NCBI GenBank assembly: GCA_023955635.1
Contig: JAMXHR010000017.1
Coordinates: forward strand, 62,001 to 126,000
Reading direction: 5' to 3'
Source of the DNA: Methanosarcina sp. ERenArc_MAG2
GTDB lineage: Archaea > Halobacteriota > Methanosarcinia > Methanosarcinales > Methanosarcinaceae
DNA: 64,000 nt
Both the position numbers and the translations under genes were made by a program. Positions 1 through 8,208 of the stretch are shown in pieces. The stretch's first letter is position 1. Each line of letters opens with the position of its first letter. Under the pieces are notes generated by a model. That model searched no databases. It was given only the letters and a program-made list of their open reading frames with translations, and was not told where the DNA came from.

Positions 1-104
1 TACAGGAAATCCGGAGTTTTCCTGAAATAAAAAGAGATGGAAAAGATTATATGGTCAACCCTAGGGAATGGGACAGAAAAGAAAGCCGGGAAGAAAGCAG
101 TTAA
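1..104 (+). CDS. 3' end of an unidentified gene (partial)
   Basis: An open frame enters from the left edge and stops with TAA at 102-104, giving about 33 residues rich in charged amino acids, with Lys-Asp-Tyr-Met-Val-Asn-Pro-Arg-Glu-Trp near the end. This looks more like a protein C-terminus than the other two frames, which also read for a while. The stop lies 33 bases before the start of the RecJ-like gene, so the two could be co-transcribed. I do not recognise the family and the assignment as coding is tentative. Confidence 0.35.
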   Translation, partial: QEIRSFPEIKRDGKDYMVNPREWDRKESREESS

Positions 105-136
105 ATTGAGACAAGTCGAAAATATTGGAGAGAATA

Positions 137-1537
137 ATGTCTAAGACAATGGAAGCACTTCAGAAAGAAGCGGCCAGGTGTGCCGAAGAAATCAAGAAAC
201 ACAAATCAGTCCACGTTGTATCCCATATTGATGCTGACGGGCTGACTTCTGCGGGGATTATATGTACCGCTCTTGAGCGGGGAGATTTCGAATATACGAC
301 ACGTTTCGTAAAGCAGCTTGATGAAAAAGCCCTTGACATTATCGCAGATGAAAACCATGATATTGTCATTTTTACGGATCTGGGAAGCGGGATGTGCGAA
401 CAGATAAAATCTCGCGGAATCCATGCTGTGATCTCAGACCACCATCAACCTCAAGGAATTCATAAATTTCACCTCAACCCCCACCTTTTCGGGGCAAACG
501 GCTCCTATGAACTGAGCGGCTCGGGAAGCACTTATCTACTGGCTTCGGCTCTTGGAAAAAATCGGGACCTTTCTTCTCTGGCCATAGTAGGGGCAGTCGG
601 AGACATGCAGCACCTGAAAATGGGGCAGCTTGTCGGGATCAACAGGGAAATTCTGGAAGAAGGAGTAAAAGAAGGCACTCTCGAGTTCAAAAAGGACCTA
701 ACTTTATTCGGGAAGCAAACTCGCCCGATTTATAAATTGATTCAGTATTCCTCAGACCCTTATCTTCCTGGACTTACGGGAGACGAAGAAGCCTGCATTG
801 AATTTATTCATTCCCTTAACATTCGCTTCAGCCGGGATGAACGCTCGAGGCGCTGGATTGACCTTGAGACCCCGGAAAAACAGAAAATAGTCTCAGGGCT
901 TATGCAGTACTGCCTGAAATCAGGGATACCTTCGTACAAGATCGAGCGCCTGATAAGTGAGGTTTACGTCCTTCTAAAAGAGAGGGAAGGCACGGAAATG
1001 AGAGACGCTTCAGAATTTTCTACTCTTCTTAACGCCACTGCACGCTACGATCATGCGGAAATCGGACTTGCAGTCTGTATGGGGAATAGAGAAGAAGCTT
1101 ATGAAGATGCCCGCAAGTTACTCGCCGAACACAGGCAGAACCTTGTTAATGGGCTCATGTATGTTAAAGAAAAAGGGGTTATTCAGCTGGAAAACATCCA
1201 GTACTTTGACGCAGGTTCGGAAATAAAAGAAACTATTGTGGGAATTATTGCAGGAATGAGTTCTACAATAGTTGAGAACAGAAACCTCCCCATTATTGCT
1301 TTTGCAAAAGCCGATGAAGGAATTAAAGTCTCAGCCAGGGGGACACAGGACCTGATCCGCAGGGGAGTTAACCTCTCTGAAGCTATGTCGATGGTCTCGG
1401 CAGAAGTTGGAGGTGCAGGCGGTGGGCACGATATTGCAGCAGGAGCGACTATCCCTGAGAATAAAAAAGAAGAATTTGCCAGAAAACTGGATCTGTTTAT
1501 AGGAGATCAGCTGCGGAGAAAGGTACATTCAGGATGA
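137..1537 (+). CDS. DHH-family phosphoesterase, archaeal RecJ-like exonuclease
   Basis: Predicted cytoplasmic single-strand nuclease of the DHH/DHHA1 superfamily, related to bacterial RecJ and to the archaeal replisome-associated GAN protein. The N-terminal DHH domain shows the metal-binding motif His-Ile-Asp-Ala-Asp-Gly near residue 35 and Ser-Asp-His-His near residue 100. The C-terminal DHHA1 domain shows the glycine-rich Gly-Gly-Ala-Gly-Gly-Gly-His-Asp motif near residue 433. The ATG at 137 is preferred over a TTG 12 bases upstream because a GGAG ribosome-binding site (127-130) sits six bases before it. The length of 466 residues fits the family and the frame is intact. Members act in replication, repair or RNA turnover; which role applies here cannot be read from sequence alone. 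Confidence 0.85.
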   Translation: MSKTMEALQKEAARCAEEIKKHKSVHVVSHIDADGLTSAGIICTALERGDFEYTTRFVKQLDEKALDIIADENHDIVIFTDLGSGMCEQIKSRGIHAVISDHHQPQGIHKFHLNPHLFGANGSYELSGSGSTYLLASALGKNRDLSSLAIVGAVGDMQHLKMGQLVGINREILEEGVKEGTLEFKKDLTLFGKQTRPIYKLIQYSSDPYLPGLTGDEEACIEFIHSLNIRFSRDERSRRWIDLETPEKQKIVSGLMQYCLKSGIPSYKIERLISEVYVLLKEREGTEMRDASEFSTLLNATARYDHAEIGLAVCMGNREEAYEDARKLLAEHRQNLVNGLMYVKEKGVIQLENIQYFDAGSEIKETIVGIIAGMSSTIVENRNLPIIAFAKADEGIKVSARGTQDLIRRGVNLSEAMSMVSAEVGGAGGGHDIAAGATIPENKKEEFARKLDLFIGDQLRRKVHSG

Positions 1538-1635
1538 AGAAGCCAGCCTTCGGAAGGATACCCCGAAAAGCTGAACTGGAGTGGAAGGATGCAGGAAAAC
1601 AAATAAATTTGAGAATAGGGGTTATATCATGAGCT

Positions 1636-2392
1636 TTAAACCAGATCTTCAATCCTGCTCATTTCTTTGAATGAAATTAACCTTGACATTGCGCTGGTGT
1701 CTATCGAGATCCCATATTCCTGCACAACAGCCATAGGATTTGTCCCTCCTATGACGACTATTCCAAGATGATCTCTCTCGATGGGAACATCCAGAACCCG
1801 TGTATTCGGTTCTCCGACTTCCAGAATTCCACTGAAGCCCGCATCTAGAAGGTCAGAAAGACAACTTTCAATCTCGTCTCTTGCAACCATGGGAGCTTCC
1901 CTGAGATTTGCAAGAATCTTGCCTGAACCCGTTCTGAGCATTTCCGAGACAGAAGTGATACCCTGAGACATCAAGACTTCAAGGGGATCTACGGTCGTAC
2001 TTACATAAGTCAGCACATCAGTAAAGCGTACCGGAACTCCGTTTCGGATCTGAACAACTCCGCCAAGTTTGGGATTTACAGGAATCCCTGCCTTGAGCAA
2101 TACGCCGTCAATCGTTATGCTGCACACGGTCCCGATACCTACCTTCCCCTTTTCAATAGTCAGGTCTCCGGTAGATTCTCCTTCGGAAATTATTTTCACG
2201 TAAGGAGTTACTGAAAGTCCGCTTGAAATTACCATTTTAAATATTCCAAGAACGTCGTCCAGATCTTTTTTGTCAATAAGTGAGAGATTAAGTATGACAT
2301 CTCCGTCCATTTTTTGGATCAAATGTAGTCCTGTACATGAGATCCTTTATTCTGGATGATGTAAACTGAATACGGTATCCATTTTTTTGCAT
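1636..2392 (-). pseudogene. nrpRII: NrpR-type nitrogen regulator, single DUF128 domain, no HTH (NrpRII-like; one frame break)
   Basis: This is a DUF128/NRD-domain protein. In Methanosarcina, nitrogen repression uses NrpRI (winged helix plus NRD) and NrpRII (NRD only), responding to 2-oxoglutarate. The 228-residue main frame matches the NRD and has no helix-turn-helix. A further N-terminal stretch (Phe-Thr-Ser-Ser-Arg-Ile-Lys-Asp-Leu-Met-Tyr-Arg) reads in another frame from an ATG at 2392 with a strong GGAGGG Shine-Dalgarno. The two join if the T6 run at 2310-2315 is one base shorter. I therefore place the true start at 2392 (about 252 residues) and regard the alternative TTG at 2322 as an artefact of the frame break. 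It lies downstream of, and in the same direction as, pgi. The NrpRII assignment rests on domain layout, not on a search. Confidence 0.7.
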
Positions 2393-2412
2393 TTCAACCC
2401 TCCAGTAGTTGA

Positions 2413-2424
2413 AGGTATTTATAC
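2413..2424 (-). promoter_or_regulatory. 12-bp palindrome overlapping a TATA-like box upstream of the NrpR-type gene
   Basis: The sequence GGTATTTATACC is a near-perfect 12-bp palindrome that contains TATAAATA on the minus strand, about 20 bases upstream of the ATG at 2392. The half-sites GGTA/TACC resemble those reported for Methanosarcina NrpR operators, but the spacer is 4 bases instead of the 6 I recall, so autoregulation is only a suggestion. A second TATA-like stretch (TTTATATA, minus strand, near 2503-2515) could be the real promoter. Confidence 0.35.
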
Positions 2425-2606
2425 CTATTATAGGTTATGTATTAAGTTGCCAAAATATATTCTTTGGGCTCTTATCTGCCCTGGTGTTGGGGCCTACTTT
2501 AAGAAATATATAAAAGATTGGGAGTCAGGATTTTCCAGAGAGAACTGCATAGAAAGGGAAAATCAAGTACAGAACATTTAATCTGTAAGATAACTGAGAC
2601 TTTTTT

Positions 2607-3371
2607 TCAGAGCACTCCTGTTAAAAATCCCATGGAATCCTGTGGGGATGTCAAAAATCTGAGTTTTTCAGCTTTGTTTATAAGCTCATACATATTTTCT
2701 CCAGAACCCAGCCCCAAGGCATCAGAGGTCATAGGTTTAAGATAGCGGATAGATGGGATGTGCCTGTAGAGAGGGTTTTTGGCAAAGCCGTCCTTGAGAA
2801 GGAAGTAGGAAGCTCCAGAAAGTCTTTTAATAGGCTCATAAACAGAGGAAAAATCCCGGCAAACCCAATTTGCCATTTCAAGAGTCTTTTCAGAAGCGTT
2901 TATGGTCACATGTCCGTATCCAGGAGGAACAACCACTAAATCTCCTTTTTCCGCTGTGATGACTGCAACATCCAGAACAATATCTTCCTCTCCATATTTC
3001 ACTTTTTGGAGGAGATAGGTAGCAGAACCTTCGATTACCTGATAAATCTCAGGATAAGAGATATCTGTCCCTGGTACTCGCGGATGGTAGTGACCTACGG
3101 TTTTGGTATATTCTGATCCAAGCATTCCGGGAGGAATTACGGTAATATCATATCTCAGGTGATGGGCTTTAATTGCTTCAAGATCAGCGTCGCTTTTCGC
3201 AAGGTCCCGAAACATGTAATACATGTCTCTATTTCTAGCCTTTATTTTTTCAAACCATTTCCTATCAAACACTACGCCTTCCATATCAGGGAGTTTTCTT
3301 ACATCTGCCACAGTGACTTTATCCCCGAACTTCAGTGTTACTTCCATTGGATTTTCCATTGAATTTTCCAT
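2607..3371 (-). CDS. pgi: Glucose-6-phosphate isomerase, archaeal cupin type
   Basis: Interconverts glucose-6-phosphate and fructose-6-phosphate in the cytoplasm (gluconeogenesis and glycogen turnover in methanogens). It belongs to the metal-dependent cupin PGI family, unrelated to the bacterial/eukaryotic enzyme. The cupin metal motif Gly-His-Tyr-His-Pro is followed by Tyr-Pro-Glu-Ile-Tyr, and the second cupin motif contains Pro-Pro-Gly-Tyr-Gly-His; these supply the His/His/Glu/His ligands. At 254 residues it is somewhat longer than short archaeal PGIs, with a C-terminal extension of about 60 residues. The start at 3371 is preceded by a purine-rich site. Two alternative ATG codons follow within 24 bases because a 12-base unit is repeated there. 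The frame is intact. Confidence 0.9.
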   Translation of the reverse strand: MENSMENPMEVTLKFGDKVTVADVRKLPDMEGVVFDRKWFEKIKARNRDMYYMFRDLAKSDADLEAIKAHHLRYDITVIPPGMLGSEYTKTVGHYHPRVPGTDISYPEIYQVIEGSATYLLQKVKYGEEDIVLDVAVITAEKGDLVVVPPGYGHVTINASEKTLEMANWVCRDFSSVYEPIKRLSGASYFLLKDGFAKNPLYRHIPSIRYLKPMTSDALGLGSGENMYELINKAEKLRFLTSPQDSMGFLTGVL

Positions 3372-3568
3372 TGAATTTCCCTTTCCTACCAGAGCATATA
3401 GATAATATTCAAATTATAGATAACAGATTGCCAGAAAAGTGGCAATGTATCACTAAGGCCAAATACCAGAAACAATAATATAAATATATAAACTATTTGA
3501 CGGAGATATGCATTTATTGCCTGATATTTTTACCCCTTGTAAATTCCGAACCTGGAAGGTCCTACCTC

Positions 3569-4317
3569 TCACACCTTCAGAGCTTTTTCAACCATTTTAG
3601 GGTAAGTAAGCTCTATAATAGTTTTCAGATTTACAATATCTTCGTTATTATATTTAATGAGGGTGTCCAGAGCTTCCCGGTTTCCTCTCTCATATTTTTT
3701 CCAAAGCCTGACAGCATCAAACCCTGTCAGGCCTTCGGTACCGTCACTCCGGGAGATCCCAAGTAGCTTTTCGATATTTTTTAGGCCCCCGTTATATCCT
3801 ATTCGCCTTAGAGGGTACATGAGGTCTATATGGAGCTGTTTGAATTCGATTTCTGGAAATTCGGACTTTATGAAGGGGAGATCAAAACGAGCACCGTTGA
3901 AGGATACAAGCAGCTTGTATTTTGAGAATTCTTCCACAATATCATCAAGGTTAATATCCTTTATATATGTCTTTGACTCTATTCCGTCATAGATTCCGAC
4001 GAGGGTTATTTTATCCCGAGACTTCGAAAGTCCTGTTGTTTCAATGTCCACGAATGCGACAGAATCCGAAAATAGGGGATAGGCTCTCCAGTGTTCTGCA
4101 GAAGGAAGACGTTGTGAAAAAAGCAGTGATCTCTTGCTGCCAGGTGCTCAGAAGATTTCTTTATCTCTTCACAAATTCGGGCTTTTCGGGATGAAGGTAT
4201 CGAGATCCTATCCTCTATCTCAAGGAATTCTTCCCATGTGTGTATTCCTTGAGCCCAGATTCTTTGTTCAAGGCTCTTTCCTACACCCGGAATATGAATA
4301 TATGTATTATTCAGCAT
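3569..4317 (-). pseudogene. RNase H-like 3'-5' exonuclease domain protein (frameshifted)
   Basis: The two halves belong to one protein. The N-terminal half (from ATG 4317) carries a helix-hairpin-helix-like stretch (Ile-Pro-Gly-Val-Gly-Lys near residue 9). The C-terminal half has exonuclease motif I (Phe-Val-Asp-Ile-Glu-Thr-Thr-Gly), a Phe-Asn-Gly-Ala-Arg-Phe-Asp motif II and a C-terminal Tyr-Asn-Asn-Glu-Asp motif III, typical of YprB-type ribonuclease H-like nucleases. The frame changes at the A6 run 4117-4122; one extra base gives a continuous protein of about 249 residues through the region containing Glu-His-Trp-Arg-Ala-Tyr-Pro. The gene is therefore probably intact in the organism. The substrate (RNA or DNA) is not evident. 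Confidence 0.75.
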
Positions 4318-4647
4318 GTTTTCCCTGCATCATTGGGGGTAATATTTAATAAAAATACTGCATGAGATCTGAAAGTATTCAAAAGAAGAAACAACTAATT
4401 AAATATAAATAGATAATTCCGTAAAAGGAAACGATAATCTTAATACGATTAGTTCGAGCAGAATTTAACAAACAAAAAACGGATTGATAAATTGTACTAT
4501 TAACGGTTCTCGGGGAAGTTCCCATCCCCTCAGCAAGCTGCAGGGTACTCGACTGAAGTAATAAAAACCACATTACAGGATAAACTTTTAAAGCTGGAAG
4601 TTCAAAAATCATCATAAAATAAATTATTTGATGCAGGTGTGCAATTA
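4318..4647. other. Intergenic region between divergent genes
   Basis: AT-rich spacer between the exonuclease (minus) and malate dehydrogenase (plus). It should hold both promoters. A minus-strand frame of 78 codons crosses it but has no recognisable homology and overlaps the promoter area, so I do not call it a gene. Confidence 0.5.
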
Positions 4648-5571
4648 ATGGCTAAAATTTCCGTAATTGGTGCAGGAAACGTAGGAGCAACTACAGTTCA
4701 GCGGTTAGCTGAACTTGAACTTGGCGAAATTGTCATGACAGATATTGTGGAAGGGCTACCACAAGGGAAAGCCCTGGATTTGATGCAGGCAGGGGCTATA
4801 AAGGGTTACGATACGTCAATAATTGGGAGCAATGATTATGCAGATATCGCAGACTCTGCTCTCGTAATTATTACAGCGGGAATTGCTAGAAAACCTGGGA
4901 TGAGCCGGGAAGATCTGATCAAAACAAACTCTAAAATAATAACAGATGTTTCCAAAAATATTGCAAAGTATGCTCCAGAATCCATAATAATGAATATAAC
5001 AAATCCACTTGATATTATAACCTACGTAGCTATGAAATCAACAGGCTTTGAGACAGCGAAAGTATTCGGAATGAGTGGAGTTCTGGATTCAGGGCGTTTT
5101 GCAAGTTTTATTGCAGAAGAACTGAAATGCTCGAAAAAAGATATACAAGCAATGGTCATAGGGGGTCACGGCGATCTTATGGTGCCTCTCCCTCAATATA
5201 CGACAGTATCAGGAATTCCACTCACGGATCTGCTTTCAGATGATAAGATTGCCAGGCTGGTAGAGAGAACAGTAAACGGAGGAGCTGAAATTGTAGAGCT
5301 CCTTAAACAGGGAAGTGCTTTTTATGCCCCGTCGGCAGCAATTGTCTCCATGGCGGAAGCCGTGATTAAAGACTCAAAGAGAGTGCTGCCTGCGTCTGCT
5401 TATCTGGAAGGGCAATACGGGCAGGAAGGTATCTACTTCGGTGTGCCCGTGAAGCTTGGAGCATCTGGAGTAGAAGAAATTCTTGAACTCAAACTCAGTG
5501 AAAACCAGTACGAAATCCTCAAAAAATCCTCACAAGCTATTCGAAAGGTAATTTCACAGCTGGAAGTATAA
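4648..5571 (+). CDS. mdh: Malate dehydrogenase (LDH/MDH family)
   Basis: Cytoplasmic NAD(P)-dependent oxidation of malate to oxaloacetate in the partial TCA cycle. The Rossmann nucleotide site Gly-Ala-Gly-Asn-Val-Gly is at residue 8 onward. The active-site loop has Arg-Lys-Pro-Gly-Met-Ser-Arg, Asn-Pro-Leu-Asp-Ile follows the strand carrying the substrate Asn, and Gly-Gly-His-Gly-Asp holds the catalytic His. The Arg-rich loop favours malate over lactate as substrate. ATG 4648 is preferred over GTG 4639 because AGGTG lies 8-12 bases before it. The length of 307 residues is typical and the frame is intact. Confidence 0.9.
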   Translation: MAKISVIGAGNVGATTVQRLAELELGEIVMTDIVEGLPQGKALDLMQAGAIKGYDTSIIGSNDYADIADSALVIITAGIARKPGMSREDLIKTNSKIITDVSKNIAKYAPESIIMNITNPLDIITYVAMKSTGFETAKVFGMSGVLDSGRFASFIAEELKCSKKDIQAMVIGGHGDLMVPLPQYTTVSGIPLTDLLSDDKIARLVERTVNGGAEIVELLKQGSAFYAPSAAIVSMAEAVIKDSKRVLPASAYLEGQYGQEGIYFGVPVKLGASGVEEILELKLSENQYEILKKSSQAIRKVISQLEV

Positions 5572-5640
5572 AAATATAAACCAATATGCAAAAATGAGTA
5601 AATTAGAATAAAAAGAAAGGGTATATAATGGACTAAAAAG

Positions 5641-5682
5641 TTCTGCTCATAGGTAATTTCGAAATTAACCTGTGAGCCAGAA
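5641..5682. repeat. Long near-perfect inverted repeat (about 20-bp stem)
   Basis: Centred between 5660 and 5661, the left arm 5641-5660 pairs with the right arm 5661-5682 except for two one-base bulges and one mismatch, with essentially no loop. It lies 70 bases after mdh inside a 465-base spacer (5572-6036) that otherwise shows only AT-rich sequence. No T-run follows on either strand, so it is not a standard terminator. It could be a repressor site, an RNA hairpin or the remnant of a palindromic mobile unit. Confidence 0.6.
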
Positions 5683-6036
5683 AAATTCACAAAGAGTAAT
5701 AATTTAAATTTTGAATAGCTATAGGATAATAGTAAATAAAGATGTTCTTTTTGAGCAAATCAGAGTGAAAAACTTAATGCGGCTAAAGCTGCCTTTTCTG
5801 CATTAAAATATTGGAGAACGAATTTAATAAAGCTAAACTACCTTTACCTCTCGCTAACTTAAATAAGAAGATTTATTATAATAACTGACTGAAAAATCCG
5901 TTTTTACCTGAAAAGATGATATAAAACTAATAATTAGATATAAGTCAGTAAAGAGTAAGATATGTAAGATATATAAGTATGTTTTTCATATAAGGTTAAG
6001 AGAAAGATTAAAATTAATTTACAAAGCAGGGATATA

Positions 6037-6294
6037 ATGCGCGCAGAACTTACATCGCTTTTTGGTTTAAACATATACACAAACACTGGTGTTTATGTAG
6101 GGAAGTTGCAGGACCTCGTGATTGATGTAGAGGAACAGAAAATTACCGGACTTGCTGTTTCGGATATTAACAGGGAACTTTTTGACCTGAGTAGCAGAGG
6201 CGTAATTATTCCTTACCGATGGGTTATAACGGCAGCAGATATCATTATAGTAAGAGACGTCATCCAGAGATACAAGAAGAGAAATGAGGATTAA
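6037..6294 (+). CDS. PRC-barrel domain protein
   Basis: Small (85 residues) cytoplasmic protein made of a single PRC-barrel: a beta-strand pattern around Gly-Leu-Asn-Ile-Tyr-Thr-Asn-Thr-Gly, a Val-Gly-Lys-Leu turn, and Ile-Pro-Tyr-Arg-Trp-Val near residue 65, typical of archaeal PRC proteins related to RimM and photosynthetic reaction-centre H subunits. Such proteins often bind RNA or ribosomal components; the precise role is unknown. It is followed 17 bases later by the Thg1-like gene in the same direction, suggesting co-transcription and an RNA-related role. Confidence 0.8.
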   Translation: MRAELTSLFGLNIYTNTGVYVGKLQDLVIDVEEQKITGLAVSDINRELFDLSSRGVIIPYRWVITAADIIIVRDVIQRYKKRNED

Positions 6295-6311
6295 TAAATC
6301 TTGAAAGGTAT

Positions 6312-7041
6312 ATGAGAAACTGGGAAATCTATGCTGAAATGCGCTGTATCCCTCCTGTGGTTGTGCGCGCTGACGGCAGGAATTTTAAAAATACGCTTTC
6401 GGGCCTGGGATTTAAAAAACCCTATGATAAAACCTTCGCCCGGGCAATAGCGGATACTGCTGAGCTTTTATTAAGAAAAGTGGTTTAAGCCTCTCTATGC
6501 CTACACTTTTTCGGACGAAATCAGTTTTCTCTTCATGGAACTTTCTTTTAAAGGGAGATTGGAAAAAATTGACTCGATCGTAGCAAGTTTTCTGGGAAGC
6601 GCACTTACGATAAATCTGCGGCTTAAAAAACTTGTGGCTTTTGATTCCAGAATAGTTGCTCTTCAAAGAGAGGATATCCCTGCGTATTTTCACTGGAGGC
6701 GGCTTTGAAGCCCGGTGCAATTTTGTGGCAGCCTGGGGTTATTATACCCTGAAGGCGGAAGGAATGGATAAAGATGAGGCTTCGAAACACCTTAAAGGAA
6801 AAAAGAATGGGAAATCCATGAAATGCTTTTTGAGAGAGAAATCAACCTTGGGACACTCCCTGCCTGGCAGAGGAAGGGAATTATTATTTCTACAGAGAAA
6901 TATGAAATTTCTGGTTTTAATCCCGTACTTGGTAAAGAGATGAAATATCTACGCAGAAAAGTCATCCAGAACTGGGAAATTCCGAATTTTAAATCAGAAG
7001 AAGGTATGGCGTTTTTAGAGAAACTTATTAATAGAAATTAA
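6312..7041 (+). pseudogene. thg1: Thg1-like tRNA-His guanylyltransferase (multiple frame breaks)
   Basis: Thg1 enzymes add G at position -1 of tRNA-His or repair tRNA 5' ends by reverse (3'-5') polymerisation. The N-terminal segment shows the catalytic Arg-Ala-Asp-Gly-Arg-Asn-Phe motif near residue 19. The middle segment has Tyr-Ala-Tyr-Thr-Phe-Ser-Asp-Glu-Ile with the second metal site. The later segments have Trp-Gly-Tyr-Tyr-Thr-Leu and Asn-Phe-Val-Ala-Ala-Trp. Three frame changes interrupt it: near the A-run at about 6475, near 6700, and at the A6 run 6799-6804. Together the pieces give a family-typical protein of about 240 residues. The interruptions are TAA and TGA in shifted frames; none is an in-frame amber codon. 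Confidence 0.75.
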
Positions 7042-7079
7042 GTTTTTGAGAATAAGAAAAGGAAAGGAATGTAGAGGCA

Positions 7080-8033
7080 ATGGACAGACTCGAACTTATA
7101 AAAAGAAATGTTCAGGAAATTGTAACCGAAAGAGAACTTGAAGAACTTCTTAACAAAAAAGAAGCTCCCCGTGCCTATGTAGGATACGAACCAAGCGGGA
7201 AAATCCATATGGGACACGTTCTCACAGTAAACAAACTGATCGATTTGCAAAAAGCCGGATTCAAAATTACTGTCCTGCTTGCAGATGTACATGCTTATCT
7301 CAATAGAAAGGGCACACTTGAAGAGGTCCGAAAGACTGCGGATTACAACAGACGCTGCTTTATTGCCCTGGGGCTTGATGAAGAAGAGACCGATTTTGTT
7401 TATGGGTCAGACTACCAGCTGGGAGCAGAGTATATGTTAAATGTACTCAAACTTTCGAGGACAGTGACTCTTAACAGGGCACGCAGGAGCATGGACGAAG
7501 TCGGACGTGCTATGGATGACCCAACCGTTTCTCAAATGGTATATCCCCTTATGCAAGCTGTCGATATTGCCATGCTCGGAGTTGATGTCGCGGTTGGAGG
7601 CATTGACCAGAGGAAAATTCATATGCTTGCCCGTGAAAACTTAAAGAGTCTCGGATTTGAGACACCGACTTGCATTCACACTCCGATTCTCCTAGGATTA
7701 GATGGGACCAAGATGGCTTCTTCAAAAGATAATTTCATATCAGTGGACGATAATGAAGAAGAAATATACAGAAAATTTAAGAAAGCCTTCTGCAAAATAG
7801 GAGATACGGAAGAAAATTCGATCCTGGCTTTATTCCGCTACCACATATTCCCCAGATACGAAACAGTTGTCATCGAGAGGTCTGAAAAATTCGGTGGAAA
7901 TGTAACATACACCAGTTACGCAGAGATGGAAAGTGCTTTTGTAGCAGAAAGCATACACCCTATGGACCTGAAAAATTCAGCTGCAAAATACATAAATGAG
8001 ATTCTGGACCCTGTCCGAAAGGTCCTTCTTTAA
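7080..8033 (+). CDS. tyrS: Tyrosyl-tRNA synthetase, archaeal type
   Basis: Class I aminoacyl-tRNA synthetase charging tRNA-Tyr in the cytoplasm. The HIGH-equivalent motif Gly-Lys-Ile-His-Met-Gly-His lies near residue 40, the Tyr-recognition region has Gly-Ser-Asp-Tyr-Gln near residue 110, Val-Gly-Gly-Ile-Asp-Gln-Arg-Lys-Ile-His lies near residue 177, and the KMSKS-equivalent Lys-Met-Ala-Ser-Ser near residue 210. The 317-residue length without a bacterial S4 tail is the archaeal/eukaryotic form. Start ATG 7080 is preceded by a GAGG-containing site. It sits immediately after Thg1, another tRNA enzyme. The frame is intact. Confidence 0.95.
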   Translation: MDRLELIKRNVQEIVTERELEELLNKKEAPRAYVGYEPSGKIHMGHVLTVNKLIDLQKAGFKITVLLADVHAYLNRKGTLEEVRKTADYNRRCFIALGLDEEETDFVYGSDYQLGAEYMLNVLKLSRTVTLNRARRSMDEVGRAMDDPTVSQMVYPLMQAVDIAMLGVDVAVGGIDQRKIHMLARENLKSLGFETPTCIHTPILLGLDGTKMASSKDNFISVDDNEEEIYRKFKKAFCKIGDTEENSILALFRYHIFPRYETVVIERSEKFGGNVTYTSYAEMESAFVAESIHPMDLKNSAAKYINEILDPVRKVLL

Positions 8034-8042
8034 TTATGGAGA

Positions 8043-8063
8043 TGGCCGGGAAGGGCCCGGTCA
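8043..8063 (+). terminator. GC-rich stem-loop after tyrS
   Basis: TGGCCGGG (8043-8050) pairs with CCCGGTCA (8056-8063) across a five-base loop, ten bases after the tyrS stop. It is the only GC-rich hairpin in the spacer and is probably part of transcript end formation, but no clear T-run follows. Confidence 0.45.
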
Positions 8064-8208
8064 CTTCAGAGAAAGTATAAGTAAAAGGTGTATCTTCGCG
8101 TAAGAAAACAGACTTTTTTTGAAAATTAAGGAAGACCGTGGATAAAATATTATATAGCTATAGGTCATAGAATATTTGAAAGGTTGTTAAGCTATCCAGG
8201 GTGCTTTT

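Noticed and set aside
1331..1528. Minus-strand frames inside the RecJ-like gene (also at 160-424)
   Set aside because: They are shadows of a conserved plus-strand gene, with no family-like sequence.
4379..4615. 78-codon minus-strand frame before mdh
   Set aside because: Hydrophobic AT-derived composition, no ribosome-binding site, and it occupies the likely promoter region.
6312..7041. Pyrrolysine read-through as explanation of the Thg1 interruptions
   Set aside because: The restored reading contains no in-frame TAG; the stops met are TAA and TGA in shifted frames.
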